A stretch of DNA of 64,000 nucleotides, taken from Kribbella jejuensis (GTDB taxonomy: Bacteria > Actinomycetota > Actinomycetes > Propionibacteriales > Kribbellaceae). The DNA is taken from positions 930,001-994,000 of the forward strand of contig NZ_VFMM01000001.1 in the NCBI RefSeq assembly GCF_006715085.1, written 5' to 3'. The notes under the pieces were generated by a model that saw only the letters and a program-made list of their open reading frames with translations, made no database searches and had not been told where the DNA came from. Shown piece by piece: positions 35,921-44,185 of this stretch. The position numbers and the translations under genes are program-made. How positions within the stretch are numbered: the first letter of the stretch is position 1; each line of letters starts with the position of its first letter.

Positions 35921-37168
35921 ATGACTGAATCCGTGGCCGTGATCGGCGCCGGCGTGTCCGGCCTGACCGCCGGCTATCTGCTCGCGCGCCGGTTCGACGT
36001 CACCCTGTTCGAGGCCGAGTCCCGGCTGGGTGGCCATGCCCACACCCACGACGTGACCGATCCGGCCGGACGCCGGCTGGCGGTCGACACCGGTTTCATC
36101 GTGCACAACGCCAGCACGTATCCCCTGCTGCGCCGGCTGTTCGGCGAGCTCGGTGTGGGGACGCAGCCGACCGAGATGAGCATGAGTATCAGCGACCCGT
36201 CCAGCGGCCTGGAGTTCGCAGGAGGTCGTGGAGTGGGCGGTGTGTTCGCGCAGCGCCGCCGACTCCTCGACGTCTCGTTCTGGCAGCTCTTGACCGAGGT
36301 ACGCCGGTTCCACCGTCGCGCGGCCGCCTATATCGCGGAGGGTTCGGAGGACGATCTGACGACCTTCGGAGAGTTCCTGGAGGCCGAGGGCTTCAGCCCT
36401 GCGTTTGTCCGCCGCTACGCCGTCCCCGTGGTGTCCTGCGTGTGGTCCTGCGGTGGTAGCTCAGCCTTGACGTACCCAGCCCGCTACCTGTTCCGCTTCC
36501 TCGACCACCACGGCATGCTCTCGGTCGGCGGCTCACCCCAGTGGCTGACCGTCACGGGCGGCTCTCGTGTCTACGTCGACGCCGTGGCGGACCGCCTCGA
36601 CGCGGTGCGGGCCGGGCAATCGGTCCGCACCGTCCAGCGACACCCGGACGGTGTCACGGTGACCGTTGCCGACGGCAGCACGTTGGACTTCGACCGGGTG
36701 TTTCTGGCAACGCACGCGGATCAAGCACTGACCCTGTTGGCCGACGCGACACCGGACGAGAAGGCTGTACTCGGTTCCTTCGAGTACAGCCACAACCAGA
36801 CGGTCCTGCACACCGACGTGTCGTTGCTGCCCGCAACGAAGAACGCCCGCGCCTCATGGAACTACGTAGTACGTCCGGGCGCGCCGTTGACGACGTACTG
36901 GATGAATCGGCTGCAGGGGCTCGACACCGACGAGACCTACCTCGTGACACTGAACGGTGCCGAGACGGTCGATCCGGCGAAGGTGATCGCACGGATGGAC
37001 TATCGGCACCCCATCTACACCCCGGAGGCTGTCGCCGCGCAGGGGCGGCTGGCAGGCCTCGAGACCGGTCGGGTCGCGCTGGCGGGGGCGTACCACGGCT
37101 GGGGCTTCCATGAGGACGGCTGCCGCGCCGGCGTCGCGGCCGCCGAGTCCTTCGGGGTCCGCTGGTGA
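35921..37168 (+). CDS. FAD/NAD(P)-binding amine-oxidase-like protein (COG2907 type)
   Basis: The 415-residue protein starts MTESVAVIGAGVSGLTAGYLLARRFDVTLFEAESRLGGHAHTHDV, the flavin-binding Rossmann motif with GGHA typical of COG2907 flavoproteins. The C-terminal part carries GAYHGWGFHEDGCRAGVAAAE, the second dinucleotide motif of the family. The start is ATG 35921, with GGAG upstream. It is the first gene of an operon with DUF1365 and the methyltransferase; this trio is widely paired. It may oxidise or desaturate fatty acyl chains, as proposed for furan fatty acid pathways; this is recalled and not shown here. Confidence 0.88.
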   Translation: MTESVAVIGAGVSGLTAGYLLARRFDVTLFEAESRLGGHAHTHDVTDPAGRRLAVDTGFIVHNASTYPLLRRLFGELGVGTQPTEMSMSISDPSSGLEFAGGRGVGGVFAQRRRLLDVSFWQLLTEVRRFHRRAAAYIAEGSEDDLTTFGEFLEAEGFSPAFVRRYAVPVVSCVWSCGGSSALTYPARYLFRFLDHHGMLSVGGSPQWLTVTGGSRVYVDAVADRLDAVRAGQSVRTVQRHPDGVTVTVADGSTLDFDRVFLATHADQALTLLADATPDEKAVLGSFEYSHNQTVLHTDVSLLPATKNARASWNYVVRPGAPLTTYWMNRLQGLDTDETYLVTLNGAETVDPAKVIARMDYRHPIYTPEAVAAQGRLAGLETGRVALAGAYHGWGFHEDGCRAGVAAAESFGVRW

Positions 37169-37842
37169 CGGTCGCCGGAGAGCTCCCCCAACTCCCGGCG
37201 ATCGTCACCGGCTTCGTCCGGCACGCCCGGTCCGGTCCGGTACGGCACGCGTTCCGGCACCGCGCGTACCAGTGGCTGGTCGACCTGGACGACGTACCGC
37301 GGCTGCCGTGGTACCTCCGTCCGCTGGCGCACTTCGACTCGCGCGACCACGTGGACCTGCGGCGCTACCTGGCCGACAACGGGATCGAGTACGACGGCCG
37401 GGTCGTCATGCTCGCCAACGCACGAGTACTGGGTCACGTCTTCGACCCCCTCACCGTCTACTGGTGCCTCGACGGCCCGTACGTCGTCGCCGAGGTCCAC
37501 AACACGTACGGCGAACGACACGTGTACCTGCTCCGCCCGGACGAGCACGGCACTGCCCGTACGGCCAAGGAGTTCTACGTGTCGCCCTTCTACGACGTGT
37601 CGGGCAGCTACCGGCTCACGTTCGAGCTGGACCGTGAACGCATCAGGGTGCAGGTCAGACTGTCCAAGGACGACCGGACTGTGTTCGGCGCGAGCTTCGA
37701 CGGCGTACCGCGACCTGCTACGCGCAAGGCAGTTCTCACGACTGCCCTGCGGATGCCATTGATGCCACAGCGAGTGTCAGCACTCATCCGGATGCACGGC
37801 GTGTGGCTGTGGGCGAGGCGACTGCCCGTGGTGAAGCGATGA
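37165..37842 (+). CDS. DUF1365 family protein
   Basis: The 225-residue protein has the DUF1365 start LPAIVTGFVRHARSGPVRHAFRHRAYQWLVDLDDV and the motif VFDPLTVYWCLDG, EVHNTYGERHVYLL and KEFYVSPFYDVSGSYRL. The GTG start overlaps the stop of the FAD gene. The family is regularly between COG2907-type proteins and cyclopropane-fatty-acid-synthase-like proteins. No biochemical function is firmly known to me. Confidence 0.88.
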   Translation: MTVAGELPQLPAIVTGFVRHARSGPVRHAFRHRAYQWLVDLDDVPRLPWYLRPLAHFDSRDHVDLRRYLADNGIEYDGRVVMLANARVLGHVFDPLTVYWCLDGPYVVAEVHNTYGERHVYLLRPDEHGTARTAKEFYVSPFYDVSGSYRLTFELDRERIRVQVRLSKDDRTVFGASFDGVPRPATRKAVLTTALRMPLMPQRVSALIRMHGVWLWARRLPVVKR

Positions 37843-39056
37843 GGGCCCGGATCGCCCGGCTGATCGTCGACCGAATGTTCGACCAGCTACCCGTACGCGC
37901 GGTCTACCCGGATGGGACGGTCCGTGGCCGCGGTGGACCGGAGCTCCGCATCGTCCGGCCGGAGGCCATGTTCGAACGCATTGCCCGCAGCCCCAAGATC
38001 GGCCTGGGCGAGGCGTATCAGGCAGGCGACTGGACGGCCGGCGAAGGAACCGACCTGGGCGAGCTGCTGACGCCCTTCGCGGCCCGGGTCACCCAACTCG
38101 TCCCGCGACCGCTGCTCAAACTCAGGTGGCTCGTGGACAAGCGGATGCCGCGCACGCTGCGCAACACCCCAACAGGTGCCCGGAGCAACATCAGCGCGCA
38201 CTACGACCTCAGCAACGCGCTGTTCGCCGCGTTCCTCGACCCCGGGATGACGTACAGCTCCGCACTGTTCGATCACGCCGGCCAGGACCTCGAGGAAGCT
38301 CAGCGGCGTAAGGTCGAGCGCATCCTGGACCAGGCCGGCGTCGGCGCCGGGACCCGGTTGCTGGAGATCGGCATCGGTTGGGGCACGCTGGCGATCGCGG
38401 CGGCTCAGCGGGGCGCGCACGTCACCGGCATCACCTTGTCGACCGAGCAGTTGCGGCTGGCCAGGAGGCGGGTCGCCGACGCGGGACTGACCCATCGGGT
38501 CGAACTGCGGTTACAGGACTACCGCGCGGTGACCGGTTCCTACGACGCGATCGTCAGCGTGGAGATGATCGAGGCGGTGGGGGCCGAGTACTGGCCGGAG
38601 TATTTCCGCACGCTCGAGCGGCTGCTCGCGCCGGGCGGATCCATTGCCCTGCAGGCGATTCTGATGGACCACGATCGGATGCTGGTCACCCGGAACTCGT
38701 ACGGCTGGATCCAGAAGTACATCTTTCCCGGCGGGCTGATCCCGTCCCGGACCGCGATCGACGAGACGCTGGCGAAGTACGCACAACTGGCGGTCGAAGA
38801 CGACTACCGGTTCGGTGCGGACTACGCGGAGACGCTCCGGCGGTGGCGGCACAACTTCGCGGCCAACTGGCCGCTCATCCGGGAGCAGGGATTCGACGAG
38901 ACGTTCCGGCGGACGTGGGAGTTCTACCTGGCCTACAGCGAGGCCGGCTTCGCCTCCGGGTACCTCGACGTCGGGCAACTGCGTCTGGGTCAGCTGTCGG
39001 GCAGCGAGAACATCGACAGGACCACCCGGTCCTTGCCGGGGGCTGCGGCCAGGTAG
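37839..39056 (+). CDS. Cyclopropane-fatty-acyl-phospholipid synthase-like methyltransferase (UfaM type)
   Basis: The 405-residue protein has the N-terminal extension and SAM domain of the Cfa family: SNISAHYDLSNALFAAFLD, DPGMTYSSALFDHAG, LLEIGIGWGTLAI, SVEMIEAVG and YIFPGGLIPS. It methylates double bonds of membrane phospholipid acyl chains in the family; in Rhodobacter and Pseudomonas light- or oxidant-linked versions start furan fatty acid synthesis. ATGA overlaps DUF1365, so the three genes form one coupled unit. Codon 225 is TTA, a rare leucine codon in this sequence. The 3' end overlaps the convergent HTH gene by 67 bases. Confidence 0.9.
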   Translation: MRARIARLIVDRMFDQLPVRAVYPDGTVRGRGGPELRIVRPEAMFERIARSPKIGLGEAYQAGDWTAGEGTDLGELLTPFAARVTQLVPRPLLKLRWLVDKRMPRTLRNTPTGARSNISAHYDLSNALFAAFLDPGMTYSSALFDHAGQDLEEAQRRKVERILDQAGVGAGTRLLEIGIGWGTLAIAAAQRGAHVTGITLSTEQLRLARRRVADAGLTHRVELRLQDYRAVTGSYDAIVSVEMIEAVGAEYWPEYFRTLERLLAPGGSIALQAILMDHDRMLVTRNSYGWIQKYIFPGGLIPSRTAIDETLAKYAQLAVEDDYRFGADYAETLRRWRHNFAANWPLIREQGFDETFRRTWEFYLAYSEAGFASGYLDVGQLRLGQLSGSENIDRTTRSLPGAAAR

Positions 39057-39523
39057 GGCTCGATCAGCTCGGTGAAGCGGGCGCGGAAGTCGTCCAGGTC
39101 CTGTTGGCTCATGTACATCGCCAGTTGGGAGTAGCCGACCTGGTTCATGCGTGGGTAGAGGTCGCCGTTGTCGATGACTCTGTCGAAGTCGGCGGCCAGC
39201 CGGGTGAGCATCATCAGGAACGCCTGCCGGTGCTGGTCGGGGGTCATCGCCCGGGCCTCACGCTCGTCGATCCGGCCGACCTTGGTCTGGTCGAGGGTGA
39301 GAGTTCGTTCGGTGGTGCCGCGGATCTTCCGTTCGCGCACGACCGTCAGGTAGCCGGCGTCGATCAGCGCTGCCACATGGCGGTAGAGCGTCGTCGCCGG
39401 GATGTCGGGGAGGTCGCGTTTGAGGTCCGTGGTGGTGACCTCGCGACCTAGGACCCGTTGCATGATGCGCCAGCGGATCGGGTGCAGCAGGACGTCCAGC
39501 ACCGGGGTCGGCGACTCCGCCAT
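38990..39523 (-). CDS. Helix-turn-helix (ArsR-like) transcriptional regulator
   Basis: The 177-residue protein has an N-terminal winged helix: VLDVLLHPIRWRIMQRVLGREVTTTDLKRDLPDIPATTLYRHVAALIDAGYLTVV, the HTH_20 subgroup of ArsR. The C-terminal part is helical and acidic. The start ATG 39523 follows GGAG. Its last 67 bases are antisense to the methyltransferase gene 3' end. It is divergent from the serine hydrolase at 39622, with overlapping palindromes between them, so it probably regulates that hydrolase. Confidence 0.85.
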   Translation of the reverse strand: MAESPTPVLDVLLHPIRWRIMQRVLGREVTTTDLKRDLPDIPATTLYRHVAALIDAGYLTVVRERKIRGTTERTLTLDQTKVGRIDEREARAMTPDQHRQAFLMMLTRLAADFDRVIDNGDLYPRMNQVGYSQLAMYMSQQDLDDFRARFTELIEPYLAAAPGKDRVVLSMFSLPDS

Positions 39524-39549
39524 CAGCTCTCCATCAGGGTTCTTTCAGG

Positions 39550-39575
39550 GTATCCATTGATACCAACAGTGGTAA
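39550..39575. promoter_or_regulatory. Overlapping inverted repeats, probable operator of the HTH regulator
   Basis: GGTATC-CATT-GATACC (39550-39565) and TACCA-ACAG-TGGTA (39562-39575) are two perfect inverted repeats that share bases, in the 98-base divergent gap. A TAATAAT -10-like sequence follows directly on the plus strand. The arrangement fits a dimeric ArsR-type site covering the hydrolase promoter. Confidence 0.6.
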
Positions 39576-39621
39576 TAATAGCGGAAACGGAAGCATTCAC
39601 CTTCGCCCGAGGAGACGTGCC

Positions 39622-41115
39622 GTGTCGCTCACCCGTCGTACGTTGCTCAAGTCCGCGGCGGCCGCTGTGCCGGTTGCTGCGCTCACCACTCTGCCTTCAT
39701 CCGCCATTACGGTCCGGGAACCGTTCGCGATCGGCCGGTTGGTGGACAAGATCGAGGCCGGGATGGCGAAGTACGCGATTCCCGGCGCAGGGCTCGGGGT
39801 CTGGTACCGCGGCCGCGAGTACATGCGCGGCTTCGGCGTGACCAACTTGGACACCAAGGAGCCGGTGTCGCCGGACACCGCGTTCCGGATCGGGTCGACG
39901 TCCAAGACGTTCACCGCGACCGCGATCATGCGCCTGGTCGAGCAGGGGCGGATCAGCCTGGAGCGGCCGGTCCGTGCGTACCTGCCGGACTTCGCGGCCG
40001 CCGATCCCGCGGTCGCACGACGGGTCACCGTACGGCAGTTGCTGAACCACTCGGCCGGCTGGCAGGGCGACTACTTCGAGGACACCGGGGACGGCGACGA
40101 CGCGCTGGCGAAGTACGTCGCGGATCTGACGAAGGTCCCGCAGCTCACACCGCTCGGAAAGGTGTTCTCGTACAACAACGCCGCCCTCGGCGTCGCCGGG
40201 CGAGTACTGGAGGCCGTGTACGGGAAGCCGTACGAAACCGCCGTACGGGAGCTGTTGCTCGACCCGCTCGAGCTGGAGCACAGCAGGTTCTTCCGGAGCG
40301 AGCTGGACGGGTTGAGCGTGGCTACGGCGCACAACGTCGTCAACGGCAAGGCCGTGGCCGAGCCGTTGTTCGACGCGATGCCCCGGAGCCTGCACGCGGC
40401 AGGCGGGTTGATCTCGAGCGCCCGGGACCAGCTGCGGTACGCACGGTTCCACCTGGGACACCGGGGTCTTCCCCCGGTGCTCAGCGACCGCACCAGGCTT
40501 GCCATGCAGTCACACCCGGGCCCTGGCGGCACGCTGTTCGTGGAGCTGAACGGTGTCGGTGTCAGCTGGATGCTGCGGCCTACAGCACAAGGACCGACGG
40601 TGGTGCAGCACGGTGGGGACTGGAACGGCCAGCACTCCGGTTTCCTGTTCGTACCGCAGCGGGACTTCGCGATCACGCTGCTCACCAATTCCGAGAGCGG
40701 GCCGACGCTGCTGGCTGAGCTGTTCGCTGACGACTGGGCGTTGCAGGAGTTCGCAGGGCTCAACAACCTCCCCGCCGTGCCGCGCCCGCCTCACCGGCTG
40801 AGCGAGTACGTGGGCACGTACGTCGCACAGCAGATCGGCTTCGACGGCAAGTCCGAGGAGATCGGTCTTGATGTCACGGCCGACAACGGCGAGCTGGCGG
40901 CGAGTGTTGGCGGCCAGCCGATGTTCCGGTTCGCCTTCTATCGCAAGGACTTCGTACTGGCGCTCAACCCGGACGGCACGTCCACCCACACCCGTGCGGA
41001 CTTCGTCCGTGGCAAGAGCGGCCAGGTGGAGTGGCTGCGGTTCAGCGGCCGGCTGTTCCGCTTCCACCCCACTGGCACCCGCCGGCCGAAGGCATTCAGC
41101 CACCGCGTCCTCTAG
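39622..41115 (+). CDS. Secreted serine hydrolase, beta-lactamase class C-like
   Basis: The 497-residue protein starts with a Tat signal (SLTRRTLLKSAAAAVPVAALTT, RR near the start) and continues with the penicillin-binding/class C fold: STSKT as the SxxK nucleophile motif, YNNAALG as the YxN motif and HGGDWNGQH as the third motif. A C-terminal beta-sandwich-like domain (about 395-490, YVGTYV) is typical of D-aminopeptidase-like members. The GTG start has GAGGAG upstream. Substrates may be D-amino acid peptides or esters rather than beta-lactams. Its stop overlaps the convergent VOC gene. Confidence 0.88.
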   Translation: MSLTRRTLLKSAAAAVPVAALTTLPSSAITVREPFAIGRLVDKIEAGMAKYAIPGAGLGVWYRGREYMRGFGVTNLDTKEPVSPDTAFRIGSTSKTFTATAIMRLVEQGRISLERPVRAYLPDFAAADPAVARRVTVRQLLNHSAGWQGDYFEDTGDGDDALAKYVADLTKVPQLTPLGKVFSYNNAALGVAGRVLEAVYGKPYETAVRELLLDPLELEHSRFFRSELDGLSVATAHNVVNGKAVAEPLFDAMPRSLHAAGGLISSARDQLRYARFHLGHRGLPPVLSDRTRLAMQSHPGPGGTLFVELNGVGVSWMLRPTAQGPTVVQHGGDWNGQHSGFLFVPQRDFAITLLTNSESGPTLLAELFADDWALQEFAGLNNLPAVPRPPHRLSEYVGTYVAQQIGFDGKSEEIGLDVTADNGELAASVGGQPMFRFAFYRKDFVLALNPDGTSTHTRADFVRGKSGQVEWLRFSGRLFRFHPTGTRRPKAFSHRVL

Positions 41116-41498
41116 TCCGTACTGACCATCCACAGGTGCCCGTCGGGGTCGGTGAAGGTCGCGAGGTACGCCCAGGGCTCACGGGTCGGTGCGGTGACCT
41201 GCACCGCCCCCGCGGCGACGGCCCTCGCCACTGCCGCGTCGACAGCCTCCTCGCTGTCGACGCGCAGGCCGAGGATGCACTCGCTCTGGCCGGGTGCGGC
41301 CGCCGGCTGCTTGCCGAGGACCCAGCCGAACCCGCCGGTCGGGATCAGCATCATCGTCACGTCGTCGGCGAGCCGGAACTGCAGCGGCTCGGGGATCCCG
41401 TCCGGTCCGAGCTCGTCGCCGACCGGCGTGAGCCCGAGGGCCTGCCGGTAGAAGGCGTGCGAGCGTGGGCGGTCGTCGATCGGGAGGCTGATGATCAT
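41112..41498 (-). CDS. VOC family protein (glyoxalase/bleomycin-resistance fold)
   Basis: A 128-residue vicinal oxygen chelate protein: MIISLPIDDRPRSHAFYRQALGLTPVGD at the start, and FTDPDGHLWMVSTD at the end, the repeated beta-alpha-beta-beta-beta pattern. The start is ATG 41498 with AGGAG upstream, four bases inside the stop of the upstream DinB-like gene. Its TAG is shared with the convergent serine hydrolase by three bases. Enzyme or binding function is not determinable. Confidence 0.82.
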   Translation of the reverse strand: MIISLPIDDRPRSHAFYRQALGLTPVGDELGPDGIPEPLQFRLADDVTMMLIPTGGFGWVLGKQPAAAPGQSECILGLRVDSEEAVDAAVARAVAAGAVQVTAPTREPWAYLATFTDPDGHLWMVSTD

Positions 41499-42124
41499 CG
41501 GGCAACTCCTGCGGTGAAGCGGTCGGCGGCGTGGCCGGACAGGTGGCCGGGTGGGAGGTGACGGCCGCTGAGGACCATCAGCAGATCCTGCGCCGTACCG
41601 GTGAGCGGGCGGCCGGTGCCGAACGTCCACGGTAGGTCGGTGGCCCGCAGCTGTACGTCGGCCAGGTCCACCGCGAAGTACTTCACATGCTTGGGCCGCA
41701 ACGCTCCGAGGACGTACTGAACACGCTCGTGCGGCACCTGGCGGTCGATGCCCAGGGCAATGGTCATGTCGAGCCCGTGGATCACGTCGTGCGAGAGCGC
41801 ACCCTCGAAGCCACCACCGGGCGGTTTCCAAGGATTGTCGACGTTCTGCTGCAGACATTCGACCAGCTCCGCCGACGTGAGCCGCTCCGCGTCCTGCCGC
41901 GCCTGCCGGTCGGCGTACCGGTTGAAGTTGCCCCCGGCCCGGATCATCCCGGCGACGAATCGCGGCGGCCGGATCCGGTATGCCATCGTGATGTGCGAGA
42001 CCACCTCCCGCACCCGCCAGCCGGTACACAACGTCGGCCGATCCCAATCCACCTCGGGGAGTCCACGCAGCAGCTCCGCGAGGTCGGTCCGCTCCCCCGC
42101 CACAGCATCTCTGATATCCGTCAT
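41495..42124 (-). CDS. Maleylpyruvate isomerase family (mycothiol-dependent DinB-like) protein
   Basis: The 209-residue protein has the N-terminal DinB four-helix fold: LRGLPEVDWDRPTLCTGWRVREVVSHITMAYR, with the metal-binding His of VVSHI and SHDVIHGLD. The C-terminal MDMPI-type domain (PWTFGTGRPLTGTAQDLLMVLSGR) is characteristic of TIGR03083. Members use mycothiol, found only in actinobacteria. It is overlapped with the VOC gene and lies 18 bases after the ECF sigma gene. Confidence 0.88.
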   Translation of the reverse strand: MTDIRDAVAGERTDLAELLRGLPEVDWDRPTLCTGWRVREVVSHITMAYRIRPPRFVAGMIRAGGNFNRYADRQARQDAERLTSAELVECLQQNVDNPWKPPGGGFEGALSHDVIHGLDMTIALGIDRQVPHERVQYVLGALRPKHVKYFAVDLADVQLRATDLPWTFGTGRPLTGTAQDLLMVLSGRHLPPGHLSGHAADRFTAGVAR

Positions 42125-42142
42125 ACCCGACCGACGAACGGA

Positions 42143-43342
42143 TCAGGCGGTGACAGACACCTCCTGCAATCTCTTCTCCAGATAGCGGCGCTCGGCCTCG
42201 GTCGTAGCCAGTGCCAGGGCCTCCCGGTAGGACTCGGCAGCTTCGGTGCGGCGGCCGAGGCGGCGGAGGAAGTCCGCACGCGTCGCGGGGAGCAGGTAGT
42301 AGCCCGTCAACTCGCCCGCAGCCAGTTCGTCGACCAGGCGGAGACCTACAGCCGGGCCGTCTGCCATGCCGATCGCTACAGCTCGGTTGAGTGCGACCAC
42401 TGGGGTTTGCGGGAGTTGCGCATACAGGGCGGCGATCTGGTGCCAGTCCGTTTCTGCCGGCGCGGCGGCTGTTGCGTGACACGCAGCGATCGCTGCTTGG
42501 ATCTGGTACGGACCGGGATGCCCACGGTGCAGTGCGGAGTCCAGAACTTCTACGGCCTCTGCGATCTGCGCGTGGTCCCACCTGGCGCGGTCCTGGTCGT
42601 CCAGGGTGACCAGGGCTCCGTCCGGTGCCAGCCGTGTTTCGCGGCGCGCGTCGTGGAAGAGCATGAGCGCAAGGAGCCCAGCGGCCTCAGGTTCGTCCGG
42701 CATGAGTTGGCGCAGCAGCCGCGCGAGGCGGATCGCTTCAGTGGTCAGCTGGCGTCTGACGACATCGGAGTACCCCTCGTTGAAGAGGAGGTACAGCACG
42801 GCCAGTACTGCGGGGGTGCGCTCAGGCAGGAGGCGTGCGGGCGGTACGCGGTACGGGATGCCTGCGTGCTGGATCTTCTGCTTCGCCCGCGTCAGCCGCT
42901 TCGACATGGTCGTCTCCGGTACCAGGAACGCGCGGGCGATCTCCGCCGTACTCAGACCGGCCAGGGTCCGCAACGTAAGGGCCACGCGCGCCTCCATGGC
43001 CAGCGCGGGATGGCAACACGTGAACATCAACCGCAGCCGGTCGTCCGGTACGTCGTACTGCTGCTCTTGCTGCTCTTGCTGGTCTACGCCGAGCGCCGCG
43101 ATCTCCTGCAGCTTGGCCGCGCCCACAGCCTCGCGGCGCAGCCAGTCGATCGCACGGTTGCGTGCGGTCGTCGTCAGCCACGCACCAGGCCGGTCGGGTA
43201 CGCCGTCGGACGGCCAGCGCTGGAGCGCCGCCGCAAAGGCTTCCTGCGCGCACTCCTCAGCCAACTGCCAGTCGCCGGTCAACCGGATCAGCGTGGCGAC
43301 CACCTGGCCCCACTCCTGCCGGTAGATCTCCTCGAACGTCAC
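42143..43342 (-). CDS. ECF42-type RNA polymerase sigma factor with C-terminal TPR-like extension
   Basis: The 399-residue sigma factor has region 2 (IYRQEWGQVVATLIRLTGDWQLAEECAQEAFAAALQRWP) and region 4 (RTLAGLSTAEIARAFLVPETTMSKRLTRAKQKI) plus an about 200-residue helical C-terminal extension with TPR-like repeats (GMADGPAVGLRLVDELAAG, LRRLGRRTEAAESYREALALA). This architecture is the ECF42 group, which pairs with DGPF (YCII-domain) proteins and has no classic anti-sigma factor. The GTG start overlaps the DGPF gene stop (GTGA). Confidence 0.93.
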   Translation of the reverse strand: MTFEEIYRQEWGQVVATLIRLTGDWQLAEECAQEAFAAALQRWPSDGVPDRPGAWLTTTARNRAIDWLRREAVGAAKLQEIAALGVDQQEQQEQQYDVPDDRLRLMFTCCHPALAMEARVALTLRTLAGLSTAEIARAFLVPETTMSKRLTRAKQKIQHAGIPYRVPPARLLPERTPAVLAVLYLLFNEGYSDVVRRQLTTEAIRLARLLRQLMPDEPEAAGLLALMLFHDARRETRLAPDGALVTLDDQDRARWDHAQIAEAVEVLDSALHRGHPGPYQIQAAIAACHATAAAPAETDWHQIAALYAQLPQTPVVALNRAVAIGMADGPAVGLRLVDELAAGELTGYYLLPATRADFLRRLGRRTEAAESYREALALATTEAERRYLEKRLQEVSVTA

Positions 43343-43668
43343 ACCGGCGGCTCGAACACGGGCCGGATCTCGATCGTGCCGTACCCGGCGGCCGGGTGCT
43401 TCGCCGCGATCTCGATCGCCTCGTCCAGATCGGCGCAGTCGATCAGCACGAAGCCGCCGATCTGTTCCTTGGTCTCGGCGAACGGCCCGTCGGTGAGCAG
43501 TACGTCGCCGTCGCGAACCCGGACCGTGGTGGCCTCGTCCGGCGGCCGCAACCCGGCCCCGCCCGCCACCACGCCGCGGGCTTCCATCTCCTCGGTCCAG
43601 CCGCCGCAGCCGTCGTTCGCGTGCGCCGCCGCGGACTCGTCGCCGGCAATCATCAGCAGGTACTTCAC
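43339..43668 (-). CDS. DGPF (YCII-domain) protein, ECF42 partner
   Basis: The 109-residue protein has the YCII-domain sequence MKYLLMIAGDESA at the start and the DGPF motif within VLLTDGPFAETKEQIGGFVLID. It is overlapped with the ECF42 gene, a constant association in the group; these proteins are the targets or auxiliary proteins of the sigma factor. The GTG start has GAGGATGAGGG upstream. Its own substrate is unknown. Confidence 0.92.
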   Translation of the reverse strand: MKYLLMIAGDESAAAHANDGCGGWTEEMEARGVVAGGAGLRPPDEATTVRVRDGDVLLTDGPFAETKEQIGGFVLIDCADLDEAIEIAAKHPAAGYGTIEIRPVFEPPV

Positions 43669-43727
43669 GCCCTCATCCTCGCAGGTCTAGCGTCGGCAGC
43701 AAGGAACTCTTTGGGGGAGGTACGGCG

Positions 43728-44114
43728 ATGACAGGTCGGATCGTGCACTTCGAGGTGCCGTACGACGACGGTGAGCGAGCGCGGGCGTTCTACCGCGAGG
43801 CGTTCGGGTGGAACCTGATGGAGATGCCCGAACTGAACTACACGATGGTGTCCACCGGGCCGGTGAACGACCAGCAGATGCCGGCCGAACCGGGCTTCAT
43901 CAACGGCGGGATGTTCCAGCGCGGCACCGGCAACGCCGATCTCACCCGGCCGGTGCTGACCGTCGACGTATCCGACATCGACGCGGCGTGGAAGACGATC
44001 GAGAGCCTCGGCGGGGAGCGGGTCGGCGAGAAGCTGCCGGTCGGCGACATGGGCTTCGCCGCGTACTTCAAGGACCCGGAGGGCAATATTCTCGGCCTCT
44101 GGCAATCAGCCTGA
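43728..44114 (+). CDS. VOC family protein
   Basis: A 128-residue vicinal oxygen chelate protein with HFEVPYDDGERARAFYREAFGW at the N-terminus and MGFAAYFKDPEGNILGLWQSA at the C-terminus, the subgroup seen in PhnB- and glyoxalase-like relatives. The ATG has GGGGGAGG upstream. It is divergent from the ECF42/DGPF pair, sharing a 59-base gap, so the sigma factor may also control it; this is inference. Confidence 0.88.
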   Translation: MTGRIVHFEVPYDDGERARAFYREAFGWNLMEMPELNYTMVSTGPVNDQQMPAEPGFINGGMFQRGTGNADLTRPVLTVDVSDIDAAWKTIESLGGERVGEKLPVGDMGFAAYFKDPEGNILGLWQSA

Positions 44115-44185
44115 CGCCGGGTTGTCACCGGAGCGACCTAGACTGCGGAGAGTGTTGGCTCCGGTGGCGTCCTCGGGAGGACTGA

